DNA from: Prochlorococcus sp. AG-347-K17
GTDB lineage: Bacteria; Cyanobacteriota; Cyanobacteriia; PCC-6307; Cyanobiaceae
Length of the DNA: 64,000 nucleotides
NCBI GenBank assembly: GCA_003281385.1
Contig: QCCE01000002.1
Coordinates: 151,676 to 215,675, forward strand
Direction of reading: 5' to 3'
Within the stretch, counting starts at the first letter, position 1; every line of letters starts with the position of its first letter. Positions 44,696 to 54,820 of this stretch are shown here, one piece after another. The notes below the pieces were generated by a model. It saw nothing but the letters and a program-made list of their open reading frames with translations. It was not told the DNA's origin and searched no databases. The translations under genes were made by a program, and so were the position numbers.

Positions 44696-45818
44696 TATTC
44701 CCCTCCTTATTGTTAATTTCTAAGCTTGGATAGGTTTCAATCTTTCTTTTCAAACCAAATCTTTGAAGAAGATTCCTAGGACCATCTCCTTGGATCCATC
44801 CTAAAACTCCTTCTGGCAGAGATGTTACAACTAATATAAATAACCCTCCTTGAATAAACATCCAGCTAGCTGGTAAAGCTTCACTTACTAGACTTTTTGC
44901 ATAGTTGATGAAAACTGCTCCTAGTATTGCTCCCAATAAAGTTCCTCTTCCCCCAACAGCAACCCATATAACCATTTCTATAGAAAAGGGAACTGTCATG
45001 AATTGGGGGGATACAATTCCAGACTGAACGGTATATAAAGCTCCTGAAATTCCAGCAAGACCCCCAGCAATAGAAAATATTATCGTCTTAAATATAACTG
45101 GGTTGTATCCTGTAAACCTAACTCTTGGTTCATCATCTCGTATTCCTATAAGGATATTTCCAAATCTTCCTTTAACTACCCATTTTGCAAAAAACCATGC
45201 TGCTATTACTAGTATGGCGGTTATCCAAAAGAATATTCTTTGCATGTACTCAGACCCTACCATCTGACCAAATAGTTGTGTTACGTCTGTTTTTAATCCA
45301 TTTGTTCCATTTATAAGTTTTTGTTGTCCGTTAAAGAAGTTAAAGAATACAAGAAGAGAAGCTTGAGTAAGAATAGAAAAATAAACTCCTTTGATTCTAT
45401 TCCTGAAAACAAGAAATCCAATTAAACCCGCAACCAATGCTGGAATTATCCAAATAGCTAAGAAGGTAAAAACAGGCGATCTAAATGGTTCCCAGAAAAA
45501 AGGTAATTTTTCAACACCATATAAAGCAAAAAATTCAGGAATATTATTTGGAAATTCAGAGGAGCTAGTTATTTGTAAATACATTGCTGCACAATATCCG
45601 CCTAGTGCAAAAAATATACCTTGTCCAAGACTTAGTAAACCTGTATATCCCCAGATAAGATCAACACCAAGTGCAACTATTGATAAGGACAAATATCTTC
45701 CTAGGAGGTTTAATCTAAATACAGGGAGTATAGTTGGTGCTGCAATAATTAAGGCTATTAATATTATCCAAAATGATAATACTATTTTTTTATCAAATTT
45801 AATTTTACTTAAGGACAT
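44688..45818 (-). CDS. urtC: Urea ABC transporter permease UrtC
   Basis: This is a LivM-like permease of 376 aa with about ten membrane segments. LGRYLSLSIVALGVDLIWG and GYTGLLSLGQGIFFALGGY are typical of the branched-chain permease group. Its start codon overlaps the last base of urtB, so the subunits are coupled. It forms the translocation channel with UrtB. Confidence 0.95.
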   Translation of the reverse strand: MSLSKIKFDKKIVLSFWIILIALIIAAPTILPVFRLNLLGRYLSLSIVALGVDLIWGYTGLLSLGQGIFFALGGYCAAMYLQITSSSEFPNNIPEFFALYGVEKLPFFWEPFRSPVFTFLAIWIIPALVAGLIGFLVFRNRIKGVYFSILTQASLLVFFNFFNGQQKLINGTNGLKTDVTQLFGQMVGSEYMQRIFFWITAILVIAAWFFAKWVVKGRFGNILIGIRDDEPRVRFTGYNPVIFKTIIFSIAGGLAGISGALYTVQSGIVSPQFMTVPFSIEMVIWVAVGGRGTLLGAILGAVFINYAKSLVSEALPASWMFIQGGLFILVVTSLPEGVLGWIQGDGPRNLLQRFGLKRKIETYPSLEINNKEGNNE

Positions 45819-46972
45819 TAGTTTTCAACCATCCTTCCTTTTTGAGGAAATAAACCTGTAGGTTTAAATTGTAAGAATATAACAATTAGTGCAAATATCA
45901 TTACTCTTGCCATACTTGTGGTCGCAAAAAAGTTAATTGTGTTTGATAAAGGTAAAGGCATATCTGGCCATATTGATAAGAGCCTGCCAGCTCCAATTAA
46001 ATCTGTCATTATTCCTATTCCAAATGAAGCAAGTACTGTTCCTAATAAATTACCAACTCCTCCCAGCACTACAACCATAAAACAACCAACTATATAGTTT
46101 CCGCCAACATTAGGTCCTACAGAACCTAAAAGAGATACTGCAACCCCAGCAACTCCTGCTAAGCCAGATCCAATTCCAAAAGTAATTATATCCACTTTTT
46201 CAGTAGATATACCAAGACAATCACTCATTTGTCGGTTCTGTGTAACTGCTCTTATACGCATCCCCCAAGCACTTTGATTAAGAAATAATGTTATTGCTAT
46301 TACTGAGATTAGAGTTATGACAATTATCATTAATCTTGTTTTAGGAAATGCAGTGCCAATAATTTCAACTTGACCTCTCATCCATGAGGGCGCTGTTACA
46401 TCAACATTTCGAGCGCTTGCTCTACTAAGTTTGCTGACAGAGGATGAGATTACGCTACCTGTAAGAACTCCGGATAAAGCGGCAAATATCCAAGAACTAA
46501 ATTTAAAATATTTGAAATTTATTGATTCTTTTATTTTTGAGGGGAATGTTGTTGGTATGAATAACCCAATTAGCAGACTTATTACTAAACCGGTCCCATA
46601 AGCTAAAGGTACACTTCTGACAAATTGTTGAAGAATTAAGCTTACGCCCCAAGTTGCGAGAAGTGTTTCTAGTGGACTTCCATAAAGCTTTCTTATTATA
46701 GTTTTTTCAAGGAGAATGCCTACTACTCCACTAACAATAAAAGCAAGGAAAATAGAAACTATGATGTACGAATTGTAGAAGGGTTTTAATAAAGGTAATT
46801 TGAAAATTAATTGTGTTACGTATGTTGTGTAAGCCCCGAGCATCATAAGTTCTCCATGGGCAAGATTTATTACACCCATAAGACCAAAAACAATTGCTAG
46901 ACCTAATGCAGCAACAAGGAGTACAGATCCTATTGCAACACCATTAAAAAGACTATCGAGAAGTAACTCCAA
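45818..46972 (-). CDS. urtB: Urea ABC transporter permease UrtB
   Basis: This is a LivH-like permease of 384 aa with several membrane spans. ALGLAIVFGLMGVINLAHGE at the N-terminus is the family signature. It follows urtA by 83 bp, a gap that contains a hairpin with a U-run. It ends in a one-base overlap with urtC. Confidence 0.95.
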   Translation of the reverse strand: MELLLDSLFNGVAIGSVLLVAALGLAIVFGLMGVINLAHGELMMLGAYTTYVTQLIFKLPLLKPFYNSYIIVSIFLAFIVSGVVGILLEKTIIRKLYGSPLETLLATWGVSLILQQFVRSVPLAYGTGLVISLLIGLFIPTTFPSKIKESINFKYFKFSSWIFAALSGVLTGSVISSSVSKLSRASARNVDVTAPSWMRGQVEIIGTAFPKTRLMIIVITLISVIAITLFLNQSAWGMRIRAVTQNRQMSDCLGISTEKVDIITFGIGSGLAGVAGVAVSLLGSVGPNVGGNYIVGCFMVVVLGGVGNLLGTVLASFGIGIMTDLIGAGRLLSIWPDMPLPLSNTINFFATTSMARVMIFALIVIFLQFKPTGLFPQKGRMVEN

Positions 46973-47006
46973 TTTAGAAAAAGAAAATATTTGATTATAT
47001 AAAATA

Positions 47007-47030
47007 AAAGGAGGCGTTAACCTCCTTTTA
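47007..47030 (-). terminator. Hairpin with U-tract between urtA and urtB
   Basis: AAAAGGAGG (47007-47015) and CCTCCTTTT (47022-47030) form a 9-bp stem around a 6-nt loop; on the minus strand a TTTTATTTTAT run follows. It sits 26 bp after the urtA stop and before urtB. It would end or attenuate part of the transcripts after urtA, giving more binding protein than permease. It may also stabilise the urtA 3' end. Confidence 0.75.
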
Positions 47031-47055
47031 TTATGAAGTATAGGTTTTAATTAGA

Positions 47056-48333
47056 TTAAAGCTTATACTTTTCTCCTTTTGAAGGATCTGTCCAGTCGCA
47101 TGCAAATCCTTTTGAACTTGGATGCTTTTGGTTCCATGCTTGAGGAAGAACAACTCCTGTCTCTTCAAGGATTGTGAATCCACCCTCTGCATTAATCTCC
47201 CCAATTCTTACTGTTTGAGATAAGTGGTGATTAGGCATAACTTCAACAGGACCTTGTGGAGCATCAAACTTTTGACCAACAAGGGCTTCCCTTACTGCGT
47301 TGTCGTCGAATGTTCCAGCATCTTCTACTGCCTGTTTCCATAAGTAGACCATGTTATAAGCAGATTCTTGAGGATCAGCTACAACTCGATCAGCTCCCCA
47401 TCTTTTCTTGAAACTTGCAGCAAATTTCTTAGATGCAGGAGTATCAATTGACATCATGTAGTTCCAAGCGCCGTAGTGACCTTCAAGAAACTCAGGACCA
47501 ATTGTACTAATCTCTTCTTCAGCAATTGAATAGTTCATTACGTAGTAGCCGCTTGAAGGTGTAATTCCAGCGTCTTGAATCTGTTTGAAGAATGCAACGT
47601 TTTGGTCACCATTAAGTGTATTAATGATAATTCCACCTTCAGGAAGAGCCTTCTTGATTTTTGAGATGATTGGAGCAACTTCAGTATTTCCTAATGGAAG
47701 GTAATCTTCTCCAACAACTTTACCTCCTAGTTGTTTTACCTGAGCTTTTGTGATTGTGTTTGAAGTTCTTGGGAAAACATAATCAGAACCTACAAGGAAG
47801 AAATCTCCACCAGCTGCAGGAGAACGCTTATACATGAAATCTGTAGCGGGTTCGGATTGTTGGTTTGGTGTGGCTCCTGTATAGAAAATGTTGTTAGAAC
47901 ATTCTTGAGCTTCATATTGAATTGGGTAGTAGAGGAACGCATCTTTTGATTCGTAGACAGGTAACATTGCCTTTCTACTTGCAGATGTCCATCCACCAAA
48001 TACGACAGGAACTCCGTCTTGGTCTATAAGTTTCTTTGATTTTTCAGCAAAAGTTGGCCAGTCAGATGCACCATCTTCAACTATGTATTCTATTTTGTAG
48101 CTTTTACCGCCAACTGTAACACCACCAGCAGCATTTATCTCTTCAATAGCCATTTTTTCTGTATCAACAAGAGTTGATTCAGAGATAGCCATTGTTCCGG
48201 ATAACGAATGTAAAATACCAACGGTTACTGTGTCATCGAAACTTCCGGAGGTTCCGCCTCCACCACAGGAAGTTGCTGTGACAGCAAGTGAGGCAGTAGC
48301 TAAACCTGCCAAAATACGCCTTGAAATTCTCAT
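47056..48333 (-). CDS. urtA: Urea ABC transporter substrate-binding protein UrtA
   Basis: This is a periplasmic lipoprotein that captures urea. The N-terminus MRISRRILAGLATASLAVTA plus TSC gives a lipobox with C23 as lipid-attachment residue. The rest (425 aa) is a two-lobed binding protein with TVTVGILHSLSGTMAISE near the start of the mature part. It is transcribed first in the urt operon. A near-match to an NtcA site lies upstream, and a terminator-like hairpin follows. Confidence 0.96.
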   Translation of the reverse strand: MRISRRILAGLATASLAVTATSCGGGGTSGSFDDTVTVGILHSLSGTMAISESTLVDTEKMAIEEINAAGGVTVGGKSYKIEYIVEDGASDWPTFAEKSKKLIDQDGVPVVFGGWTSASRKAMLPVYESKDAFLYYPIQYEAQECSNNIFYTGATPNQQSEPATDFMYKRSPAAGGDFFLVGSDYVFPRTSNTITKAQVKQLGGKVVGEDYLPLGNTEVAPIISKIKKALPEGGIIINTLNGDQNVAFFKQIQDAGITPSSGYYVMNYSIAEEEISTIGPEFLEGHYGAWNYMMSIDTPASKKFAASFKKRWGADRVVADPQESAYNMVYLWKQAVEDAGTFDDNAVREALVGQKFDAPQGPVEVMPNHHLSQTVRIGEINAEGGFTILEETGVVLPQAWNQKHPSSKGFACDWTDPSKGEKYKL

Positions 48334-48409
48334 GAATTAGGATAAATTAGGTAATTGACCCTCATTAGGGGGATAAATTAAAAGTTATTAACGAGTGAGG
48401 ATTAGTTTT

Positions 48410-48423
48410 GTATCAGTCGTAAC
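48410..48423 (-). promoter_or_regulatory. NtcA-like site and promoter upstream of urtA
   Basis: On the minus strand GTT-ACGACTGA-TAC matches the NtcA consensus GTA-N8-TAC in five of six positions. TAACTT at 48387-48382 lies 22 nt downstream, as in NtcA-activated class II promoters (site near -41). The start of urtA is about 77 nt from the site. Nitrogen control of urea uptake by NtcA is established in marine cyanobacteria. The one-base mismatch leaves this site unproven. Confidence 0.45.
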
Positions 48424-48462
48424 TTTTTGTTGAATCCAATATATTTAGTAAAAAACATTTTT

Positions 48463-49074
48463 CTAGTTTCGATTGTTGGGTATATGTGATTCTAAAAATT
48501 GAGTTATTTCTTCAACTCCTATGCCGCTACTTAGGTTGGTAAAAAACCAGGGTTTCCCTTTTCTCATAAATTCAGTATCACTTTTCATAATATTTAAATC
48601 TGCACCAACTTTATCTGCTAAGTCAATTTTGTTTATTAATAATAAATCTGACCTTGTTATTCCCGGCCCCCCTTTTCTAGGTATTTTGTCTCCGGCAGAT
48701 ACATCAATTACATATATTGATAAATCAACAAGTTCTGGACTAAAACTAGATGCTAAATTATCACCTCCACTTTCTACAAAAACAAAATCTAAAGGATTAT
48801 ATTTATTTTCTAAATCTAAAACTGCATTTTTATTTAATGAACAATCCTCTCTTATGGCTGTATGAGGACAACCTCCTGTTTCTACACCAATAATCCTTCC
48901 TTCCTCTAAAACCTTTTTATTTATTAGAAAGTTAGCATCTTCTTTGGTATAGATATCATTGGTGACAACTGCTATCTCATAATTTTTTTTCATGCTTAAG
49001 CATAGAGTCTCTACTAATGCAGTTTTTCCTGAACCTACAGGCCCAGCAACCCCTACTCGCAATTTGCTGCTCAT
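48463..49074 (-). CDS. ureG: Urease accessory GTPase UreG
   Basis: It supplies nickel and GTP energy for urease activation in the UreD-UreF-UreG complex. The 203-aa G3E GTPase has Walker [26 protein letters not shown] with the metal-binding CPH motif, and NKIDLA. It ends the ureEFG minus-strand operon, 130 bp from urtA. UreG starts 3 bp after ureF. It is a relative of the COG0523 GTPase at 11.6 kb. Confidence 0.97.
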   Translation of the reverse strand: MSSKLRVGVAGPVGSGKTALVETLCLSMKKNYEIAVVTNDIYTKEDANFLINKKVLEEGRIIGVETGGCPHTAIREDCSLNKNAVLDLENKYNPLDFVFVESGGDNLASSFSPELVDLSIYVIDVSAGDKIPRKGGPGITRSDLLLINKIDLADKVGADLNIMKSDTEFMRKGKPWFFTNLSSGIGVEEITQFLESHIPNNRN

Positions 49075-49077
49075 AGA

Positions 49078-49764
49078 TTAATTTCTAAAAAGTTTTGTAT
49101 AAAGGTCATTATGATTTTGTTGTGCCATAGCTAAACCTACATTGCCAAAATAGATGTCATCAATTTCTTTGTCCATAATTTCTTTAGAAACTTTTGAAAT
49201 TATTTCTAATAAGTCTTTCTGAATTAATTGTGCTTTTGTTGACCCAATAGGAATAATTCTTAATGCAGCATTAAGTTGGTTTGCACTCCACGCATAGAAA
49301 AAATTCTCAACCATTTCTAACTTCGTAATTTCAAAACAATAACAAGCCCAACTCCACGCTAATGACCAGGAGCTTTTTTTATTATTTTTATATAGATATT
49401 CAAATCCAAATTCTTTGGTTAAATCAAAGAGAGATTTTGCCATTTGAATTTGTTGTTCTCTCATTTCGAGAGAGTCCTTTGATGAGAGGATCCAATTATC
49501 CAAACTTATTAGCTTTTGCATATTAACTTTTAAATTTTTGCGGTCGTTAATCTCATTGAAAATATCAAAAAAATCTACTAAAAGTCTTGCATCTAGTCTT
49601 ATCTGACCAATTTTTAATTCACTTATGATTAAGTCTTTTACTGAATTTGAATCTGTTAAATTTTTATTATGAAGATAACTCTCCATTCCTTCAGAGTAAC
49701 AAAATCCTCCAACTGGTAAGTTAGGACTTATTAATAAATATTTTAATAAGTGACTCTTACTCAT
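49078..49764 (-). CDS. ureF: Urease accessory protein UreF
   Basis: This helical protein gates GTP hydrolysis by UreG during nickel insertion. MSKSHLLKYLLISPNLPVGG, then YSEGMESYL, is the family N-terminus. The ATG at 49764 gives 228 aa and an 8-bp overlap with ureE; a GTG at 49776 would add four residues. It is between ureE and ureG, and all three are needed for nickel delivery. Confidence 0.93.
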   Translation of the reverse strand: MSKSHLLKYLLISPNLPVGGFCYSEGMESYLHNKNLTDSNSVKDLIISELKIGQIRLDARLLVDFFDIFNEINDRKNLKVNMQKLISLDNWILSSKDSLEMREQQIQMAKSLFDLTKEFGFEYLYKNNKKSSWSLAWSWACYCFEITKLEMVENFFYAWSANQLNAALRIIPIGSTKAQLIQKDLLEIISKVSKEIMDKEIDDIYFGNVGLAMAQQNHNDLYTKLFRN

Positions 49765-50200
49765 GACTATGAGCACCTCTTTCCGGAAAAAACTTTTTTT
49801 TCGTATTTTTTACATCAACTTTAAAATTAAGAAGCATATTTTTAATAACATAATCACTTTTTGTTAAAAGTATGTCTTCTTCAATTTCTACTTCTACATG
49901 CCTATTTCCTAAGTGATAAGCAGTCCTAATAAGTTCAATTTTGGAATTTGAACTTATTTCAATTAAATCTTCTGTTTTTGCAATTATCTCTACATAAAAA
50001 TTGGACTTATTAGTTGAAAGGATATCTCCATCTTTTAATTTGCCTTTTCTAGGTAATTGTAAGATTATTTCTTGATCGCAATCAGTTAATCTTTTTCCTC
50101 TTAAGATTCTTCTTTCATCAGAACTTAAGGTAAGTTTTAAAAAAAAACCTAATTTCGGTTTTTCCTTAATCCAATCAGTTACAACAATTTGTTTATTCAT
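49757..50200 (-). CDS. ureE: Urease nickel metallochaperone UreE
   Basis: This nickel carrier for urease assembly is 147 aa from the ATG at 50200 (further starts lie at 50206 and a TTG at 50212). It has LTSSDERRILRGKRL-like N-terminal and TAYHLGNRHVEVEI near the conserved metal-site His. The His-rich tail is short: it ends GAHSHE, with two histidines, compared with many in E. coli-type tails. It is divergent from ureD with 42-54 bp between. Confidence 0.93.
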   Translation of the reverse strand: MNKQIVVTDWIKEKPKLGFFLKLTLSSDERRILRGKRLTDCDQEIILQLPRKGKLKDGDILSTNKSNFYVEIIAKTEDLIEISSNSKIELIRTAYHLGNRHVEVEIEEDILLTKSDYVIKNMLLNFKVDVKNTKKKFFPERGAHSHE

Positions 50201-50254
50201 TCTCATAATCAAAATTTTTGGTTACTTTAATTTAGTAATTAAAGAAAATAATTT

Positions 50255-51157
50255 ATGATTAAAACTTCATGGGAAGGTAATTGTTTCTTAAATTTTTTCA
50301 ATAATAAAGCAAGTTTAGGAAATATTGATAAAACAATCTTTAAATCTAAATCAACTTCTCCTTATAAGTTATTAAAGTCTACTCATGATCAAGAGGGCAG
50401 ATGCATTTTGCCTGTTCTTCATACTGCAGGGGGATTAGTAGGAGGTGATTTACTCGACTTTAAGGTAAATCTTGAAAAAAACTCTAAGGTTTTGTTGACG
50501 ACTTCTTCAGCTCAGAAAGTATATGGATCAGTTGGAAGATCTAAAATAAATCCAAAAGGAATTTTTTCAAAGCAAAAGAATCTCATAAACATTCTTGACA
50601 ATTCTCATTTAGAGTATCTTCCTCAAGAAACAATCATCTTTGCAAATGGTTTATATGAGCAAATTTTTAAAGTATCTATTTCAGAAACTTCAAGTTTTTT
50701 ATTTACTGATTTAATAAGACTTGGAAGATCTTCTTCCGGAGAATCTATTGAGAGAGGAGTTTTTAGGTCTAAATTAGAAATTATGAGAAATAATGATTTA
50801 CTTGATGATTGGGAATATGTTGATCAGATTGAATTATCTAAGGCAAGTTTTGTGGCGAAGTCAGGCATGGATTACATGCCCGTTTTTGGATCATTAATTT
50901 GGATTTGCGAAAAAGATTTTTCCAAGTCAAAAATTAATAATCTTGTAGGAAATATAAAAAAGATTTTCAATGAAACTAATAATAAATTATCTATTGGAAT
51001 CCTTGAAAATGGAATCTCTGTAAGATTCCTAGGGAGTTCATCTCAAGATGCTAGAAAATGTTTTTTTTGTATTTGGAAACAAATTAGATCTGTTTGTGGA
51101 TTTTGTGAGCCAAAATATCAAGGTGTATGGCCTTTACAAGATTCTATGAATTATTAA
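50255..51157 (+). CDS. ureD: Urease accessory protein UreD
   Basis: This scaffold binds apo-urease and connects it to UreF and UreG. The 300-aa beta-rich protein has [34 protein letters not shown] and [14 protein letters not shown], all family landmarks. It is the first gene of ureDABC, divergent from ureEFG, so both halves of the assembly machinery share one short promoter region. Confidence 0.95.
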   Translation: MIKTSWEGNCFLNFFNNKASLGNIDKTIFKSKSTSPYKLLKSTHDQEGRCILPVLHTAGGLVGGDLLDFKVNLEKNSKVLLTTSSAQKVYGSVGRSKINPKGIFSKQKNLINILDNSHLEYLPQETIIFANGLYEQIFKVSISETSSFLFTDLIRLGRSSSGESIERGVFRSKLEIMRNNDLLDDWEYVDQIELSKASFVAKSGMDYMPVFGSLIWICEKDFSKSKINNLVGNIKKIFNETNNKLSIGILENGISVRFLGSSSQDARKCFFCIWKQIRSVCGFCEPKYQGVWPLQDSMNY

Positions 51158-51207
51158 TTATGTTCAGAAAGAACCTTTTTTAAGAATTTATAGATTAATT
51201 TTTTATT

Positions 51208-51510
51208 ATGCATCTTTCACCTCAAGAAAAGGATAAATTATTGATTTTTTCTGCTGCACTCTTAGCTGAAAGAAGGCTTAGTCGAGGTCTTAAGCTTAAT
51301 TATCCTGAAACAATTGCTTTTTTAAGTTTTCAAGTTCTTGAAGGAGCACGAGATGGTAAAACTGTAAGTCAATTAATGTCAGAGGGAACTACCTGGCTTT
51401 CAAAATCACAAGTTATGGAGGGCATTCCTGAAATGGTTGATGAAGTTCAAATAGAAGCGGTTTTCCCCGATGGGACTAAATTAGTTACTATTCACAATCC
51501 GATTAATTAG
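51208..51510 (+). CDS. ureA: Urease subunit gamma
   Basis: This 100-aa subunit of the nickel urease (UreABC)3 starts [20 protein letters not shown] and has [20 protein letters not shown] and the [18 protein letters not shown] tail. It is 50 bp after ureD and 2 bp before ureB, in one transcript. It is a structural subunit. Confidence 0.97.
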   Translation: MHLSPQEKDKLLIFSAALLAERRLSRGLKLNYPETIAFLSFQVLEGARDGKTVSQLMSEGTTWLSKSQVMEGIPEMVDEVQIEAVFPDGTKLVTIHNPIN

Positions 51511-51512
51511 TT

Positions 51513-51833
51513 ATGAGTAATTTAATTCCTGGCGAAATAATTCCTGAACAAGGTGAAATCGAACTAAATCTTAGTAAGGAAGTTAAAACAGTAACGGTTT
51601 CTAATTCTGGAGATAGACCTGTGCAAGTTGGATCTCATTATCATTTTTATGAAGCAAACAAGGCTTTAATTTTTGATCGAGAAATAACACATGGCATGCG
51701 TCTCGACATTCCTGCAGGCACAGCAATTAGATTTGAACCGGGTGATACAACAGATGTTAAGTTAGTGCCATTTTCAGGTTTAAGAAATGCATATGGTTTT
51801 AATTCAATAGTCAATGGTTCTTTAGATACTTAA
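51513..51833 (+). CDS. ureB: Urease subunit beta
   Basis: The 106-aa beta subunit begins [19 protein letters not shown] and shows [14 protein letters not shown] and [15 protein letters not shown]. It packs against the alpha subunit near the active-site flap. It is 4 bp before ureC, which fits translational coupling. Confidence 0.97.
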   Translation: MSNLIPGEIIPEQGEIELNLSKEVKTVTVSNSGDRPVQVGSHYHFYEANKALIFDREITHGMRLDIPAGTAIRFEPGDTTDVKLVPFSGLRNAYGFNSIVNGSLDT

Positions 51834-51837
51834 AATT

Positions 51838-53547
51838 ATGTCTTATAAAATTGATAGAAAAACTTATGCGCAAACTTACGGACCCACTACCGGAGATAGA
51901 GTAAGGCTGGCTGATACCGAACTTTTTATAGAAGTAGAAAAGGATTTAACTACATACGGAGATGAAGTTAAATTTGGAGGAGGTAAAGTTATTCGAGATG
52001 GGATGGGACAGTCTCAAGTAAGAAGAGCTGATGGAGCTGTAGATACCGTAATAACTAATGCTTTGATTGTAGATTGGTGGGGAATAATTAAGGCTGATGT
52101 GGGTATAAAAGATGGAATGATTTTTGAAATTGGTAAGGCTGGCAATCCCGATATCCAGGATAACGTTGATATTGTAATAGGTGCATCAACAGAAGTAATA
52201 GCTGGAGAGGGGCATATTCTTACTGCAGGTTCAATAGATACCCATATTCACTTTATCTGTCCCCAACAAATTGAGACAGCACTAGCCTCAGGAATTACGA
52301 CCATGTTGGGAGGAGGAACTGGACCTGCAACTGGCACAAATGCTACTACTTGTACTCCGGGTTCTTTTCATATTTCAAGAATGCTTCAATCTGCAGAAGC
52401 ATTTCCTATGAATTTAGGTTTTTTTGGAAAAGGAAACTCGACAAACGAGAGCAATCTTTTTGATCAGGTTGAAGCTGGCGCATGTGGATTGAAGCTTCAT
52501 GAGGATTGGGGAACCACTCCTTCTACAATAAATTCTTGTTTAAATGTTGCAGATAAGTTTGACGTACAAGTATGTATTCACACTGATACTTTGAATGAGG
52601 CAGGCTTTGTTGAAGATACCATCAACGCTATTGCAGGAAGAACTATTCATACTTTTCATACCGAAGGAGCAGGTGGAGGCCATGCTCCAGACATTATAAA
52701 AATCTGTGGAGAAAAAAATGTTCTTCCTAGTAGTACAAATCCAACAAGACCTTATACAAGGAACACATTAGAAGAACATCTTGACATGTTAATGGTTTGT
52801 CATCATTTAGATTCTAAAATCCCAGAAGACATTGCATTTGCTGAATCAAGAATCAGAAGAGAGACTATTGCAGCTGAGGATATCTTGCATGATATAGGTG
52901 CTTTTTCAATTATTGCTAGTGATTCTCAAGCCATGGGAAGAGTTGGTGAAGTAATTACAAGAACTTTTCAAACAGCACATAAAATGAAAGTCCAAAGGGG
53001 GCCGCTATCGCAGGATTCTGATAGAAACGATAATTATAGAGTAAAGAGATATATTTCTAAAGTCACAATTAATCCTGCAATAGCTCATGGTATTGATAAA
53101 CATGTTGGGTCTATAGAAAAGGGTAAAATTGCGGATTTGGCATTGTGGAAACCTTCCTTTTTTGCGGTAAAGCCTGAATTAGTTGTTAAAGGGGGATCTA
53201 TAGTTTGGTCCCAAATGGGTGATGCAAATGCTTCAATTCCTACTCCAGGTCCTGTACATGGTAGAGCTATGTTTGCAAGTTTCGGCCAATCTCTAATTAA
53301 GAGTTCTTTTACATTTCTGAGTAAAAATTCAATTGATCAAAATATTCAAAATAAATTAGGCTTACAAAAAAAATGTATCGCCGTTGAAAATACCAGAAAT
53401 ATTAATAAATCACACTTAAAACTTAATAGTAAACTTCCTAATATTTCAGTTGATCCTCAAACTTATGAAGTTTTTTCTGATGGTGAACTTCTTACTTGTG
53501 AACCTCTTGATGAAGTTCCAATGGCTCAAAGGTACTTTTTACTTTAG
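51838..53547 (+). CDS. ureC: Urease subunit alpha (catalytic)
   Basis: It hydrolyses urea to ammonia and CO2 at a dinickel centre. The 569-aa protein has the metal ligands DTHIHFI, the carbamylated lysine in [19 protein letters not shown], the flap region MVCHHLD, and [11 protein letters not shown]. The product NH3 goes to GS-GOGAT and the CO2 to the Calvin cycle. It ends in a 4-bp overlap with the convergent gpgS. Urea is a key nitrogen source in nutrient-poor oceans. Confidence 0.98.
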   Translation: MSYKIDRKTYAQTYGPTTGDRVRLADTELFIEVEKDLTTYGDEVKFGGGKVIRDGMGQSQVRRADGAVDTVITNALIVDWWGIIKADVGIKDGMIFEIGKAGNPDIQDNVDIVIGASTEVIAGEGHILTAGSIDTHIHFICPQQIETALASGITTMLGGGTGPATGTNATTCTPGSFHISRMLQSAEAFPMNLGFFGKGNSTNESNLFDQVEAGACGLKLHEDWGTTPSTINSCLNVADKFDVQVCIHTDTLNEAGFVEDTINAIAGRTIHTFHTEGAGGGHAPDIIKICGEKNVLPSSTNPTRPYTRNTLEEHLDMLMVCHHLDSKIPEDIAFAESRIRRETIAAEDILHDIGAFSIIASDSQAMGRVGEVITRTFQTAHKMKVQRGPLSQDSDRNDNYRVKRYISKVTINPAIAHGIDKHVGSIEKGKIADLALWKPSFFAVKPELVVKGGSIVWSQMGDANASIPTPGPVHGRAMFASFGQSLIKSSFTFLSKNSIDQNIQNKLGLQKKCIAVENTRNINKSHLKLNSKLPNISVDPQTYEVFSDGELLTCEPLDEVPMAQRYFLL

Positions 53548-54770
53548 AAGTTTTTAATTAATTCTTTTTCAGTTGCCTTTATATCTTGTGACCCAGCAAT
53601 TGCCAAATCTTCTTGCAGTTTGTTCTCACAAGATAGAACTCTTGACCAACTTGGTAACTGCTGTGTAGTAGGGCAAGCTAAGTAATCTTCCGTCGCCGGT
53701 CTCAATAGTTTCGCAAATTTTTGTACTGATAACTCTTCTTCATGCCTGTCATATGGAAGTTGATTAACTGCTGAATCTAATCCAAATTGTTTTACACGAT
53801 CTTCTCCAACTCTTTTGTAAAGAACTTCTAAGGTTGCTAGTTGAGTGCTTGTAAGGGTCTCTGCTTGATGCTCCATTAGACCTCTTAAAACACTTGAAAG
53901 TATTTCTGTACACATTTTTTGCAATCCTTCTTTAGATGAATCGCCAATATTCTTATGTTTATGATCAAACAAACCTAGATCAACTTGGGCTATTTTGGAG
54001 GTTCTTACGTTTCTATAAACCTCTGATAATAAGCCTATCTCTAAACCCCAGTCACAGGGAATTCGTAGATTCATAGCGAGGTCTTTAGTGAAAGCAAACT
54101 CACCTGCTAATGGATATCTAAATGATTGTAGATATTGTAAAAAAGGACCCTTCCCTACTAACTGCTCAAGACTTGCTAATAAGGGACCCACAAATAATCT
54201 TGTTGCTCTACCTTGCAATTGATTGGTTTCTAAGGACAACCGGCTGTAAAAAGCCTTTACATATGATATTCCATATGAATCATCCAGAAGTGGAAGGATC
54301 ATTCTTGATGGATACAAAGGGCTAAAAGTCCTTATATCAGCATCAAAAAGAGCAACAACTTCTGATTTTCTCGTTGCAACTCCTATACCTTGCCAGACAG
54401 CCCATCCTTTTCCTGGAGTTCCTAAAAGTTCTAACCCATTTTTTTCTTGGCTTTTTAATAGTTCTATTACAGAGGGAGAATTAGTCCATTGAACGTGAAC
54501 TGGAAATGGCATTGAGTCAAAAAATGATTTTGCTGCTTTAACTTGTTCAACAGTTTTTGCAGAAAGAGCAATAACTAATTCATTTAAGCCTGTAAGGTTT
54601 TTTAAAACTTCTTTTATGTCTTTTAATGCTGGGCGTTCAAACTCTTCATATAAGCAAGGAATTAAAATGCTAGTTGATCTTTTTTTAAGACTTTTGTTTA
54701 ATTCTTTAAGTAAATTTCTTGTAACTCCATATTCATGTATTGTTGTGATTAACCCTTGTTGAAAGTCCAT
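53544..54770 (-). CDS. gpgS: Glucosyl-3-phosphoglycerate synthase
   Basis: This GT81-family enzyme transfers glucose from NDP-glucose to 3-phosphoglycerate. The 408-aa protein has [17 protein letters not shown] near 33, [14 protein letters not shown] and the metal-binding D143-A-D145 in [11 protein letters not shown]. The product is dephosphorylated to glucosylglycerate, an osmolyte that replaces nitrogen-containing ones. It is divergent from the phosphorylase gene with 50 bp between, and its stop overlaps ureC. The mannosyl-type synthase is an alternative, but the GT81 layout and the cyanobacterial context favour glucosyl. Confidence 0.9.
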   Translation of the reverse strand: MDFQQGLITTIHEYGVTRNLLKELNKSLKKRSTSILIPCLYEEFERPALKDIKEVLKNLTGLNELVIALSAKTVEQVKAAKSFFDSMPFPVHVQWTNSPSVIELLKSQEKNGLELLGTPGKGWAVWQGIGVATRKSEVVALFDADIRTFSPLYPSRMILPLLDDSYGISYVKAFYSRLSLETNQLQGRATRLFVGPLLASLEQLVGKGPFLQYLQSFRYPLAGEFAFTKDLAMNLRIPCDWGLEIGLLSEVYRNVRTSKIAQVDLGLFDHKHKNIGDSSKEGLQKMCTEILSSVLRGLMEHQAETLTSTQLATLEVLYKRVGEDRVKQFGLDSAVNQLPYDRHEEELSVQKFAKLLRPATEDYLACPTTQQLPSWSRVLSCENKLQEDLAIAGSQDIKATEKELIKNF

Positions 54771-54820
54771 TTTCTAATTGATGTGCAGAATGGTAATAAT
54801 ACTTCGTTGATTTTTTCAAA

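Noticed and set aside
44301..44723. 140-codon plus-strand ORF inside urtD
   Set aside because: It is antisense to urtD, which has all ABC motifs; the shadow has a typical reverse-frame composition.
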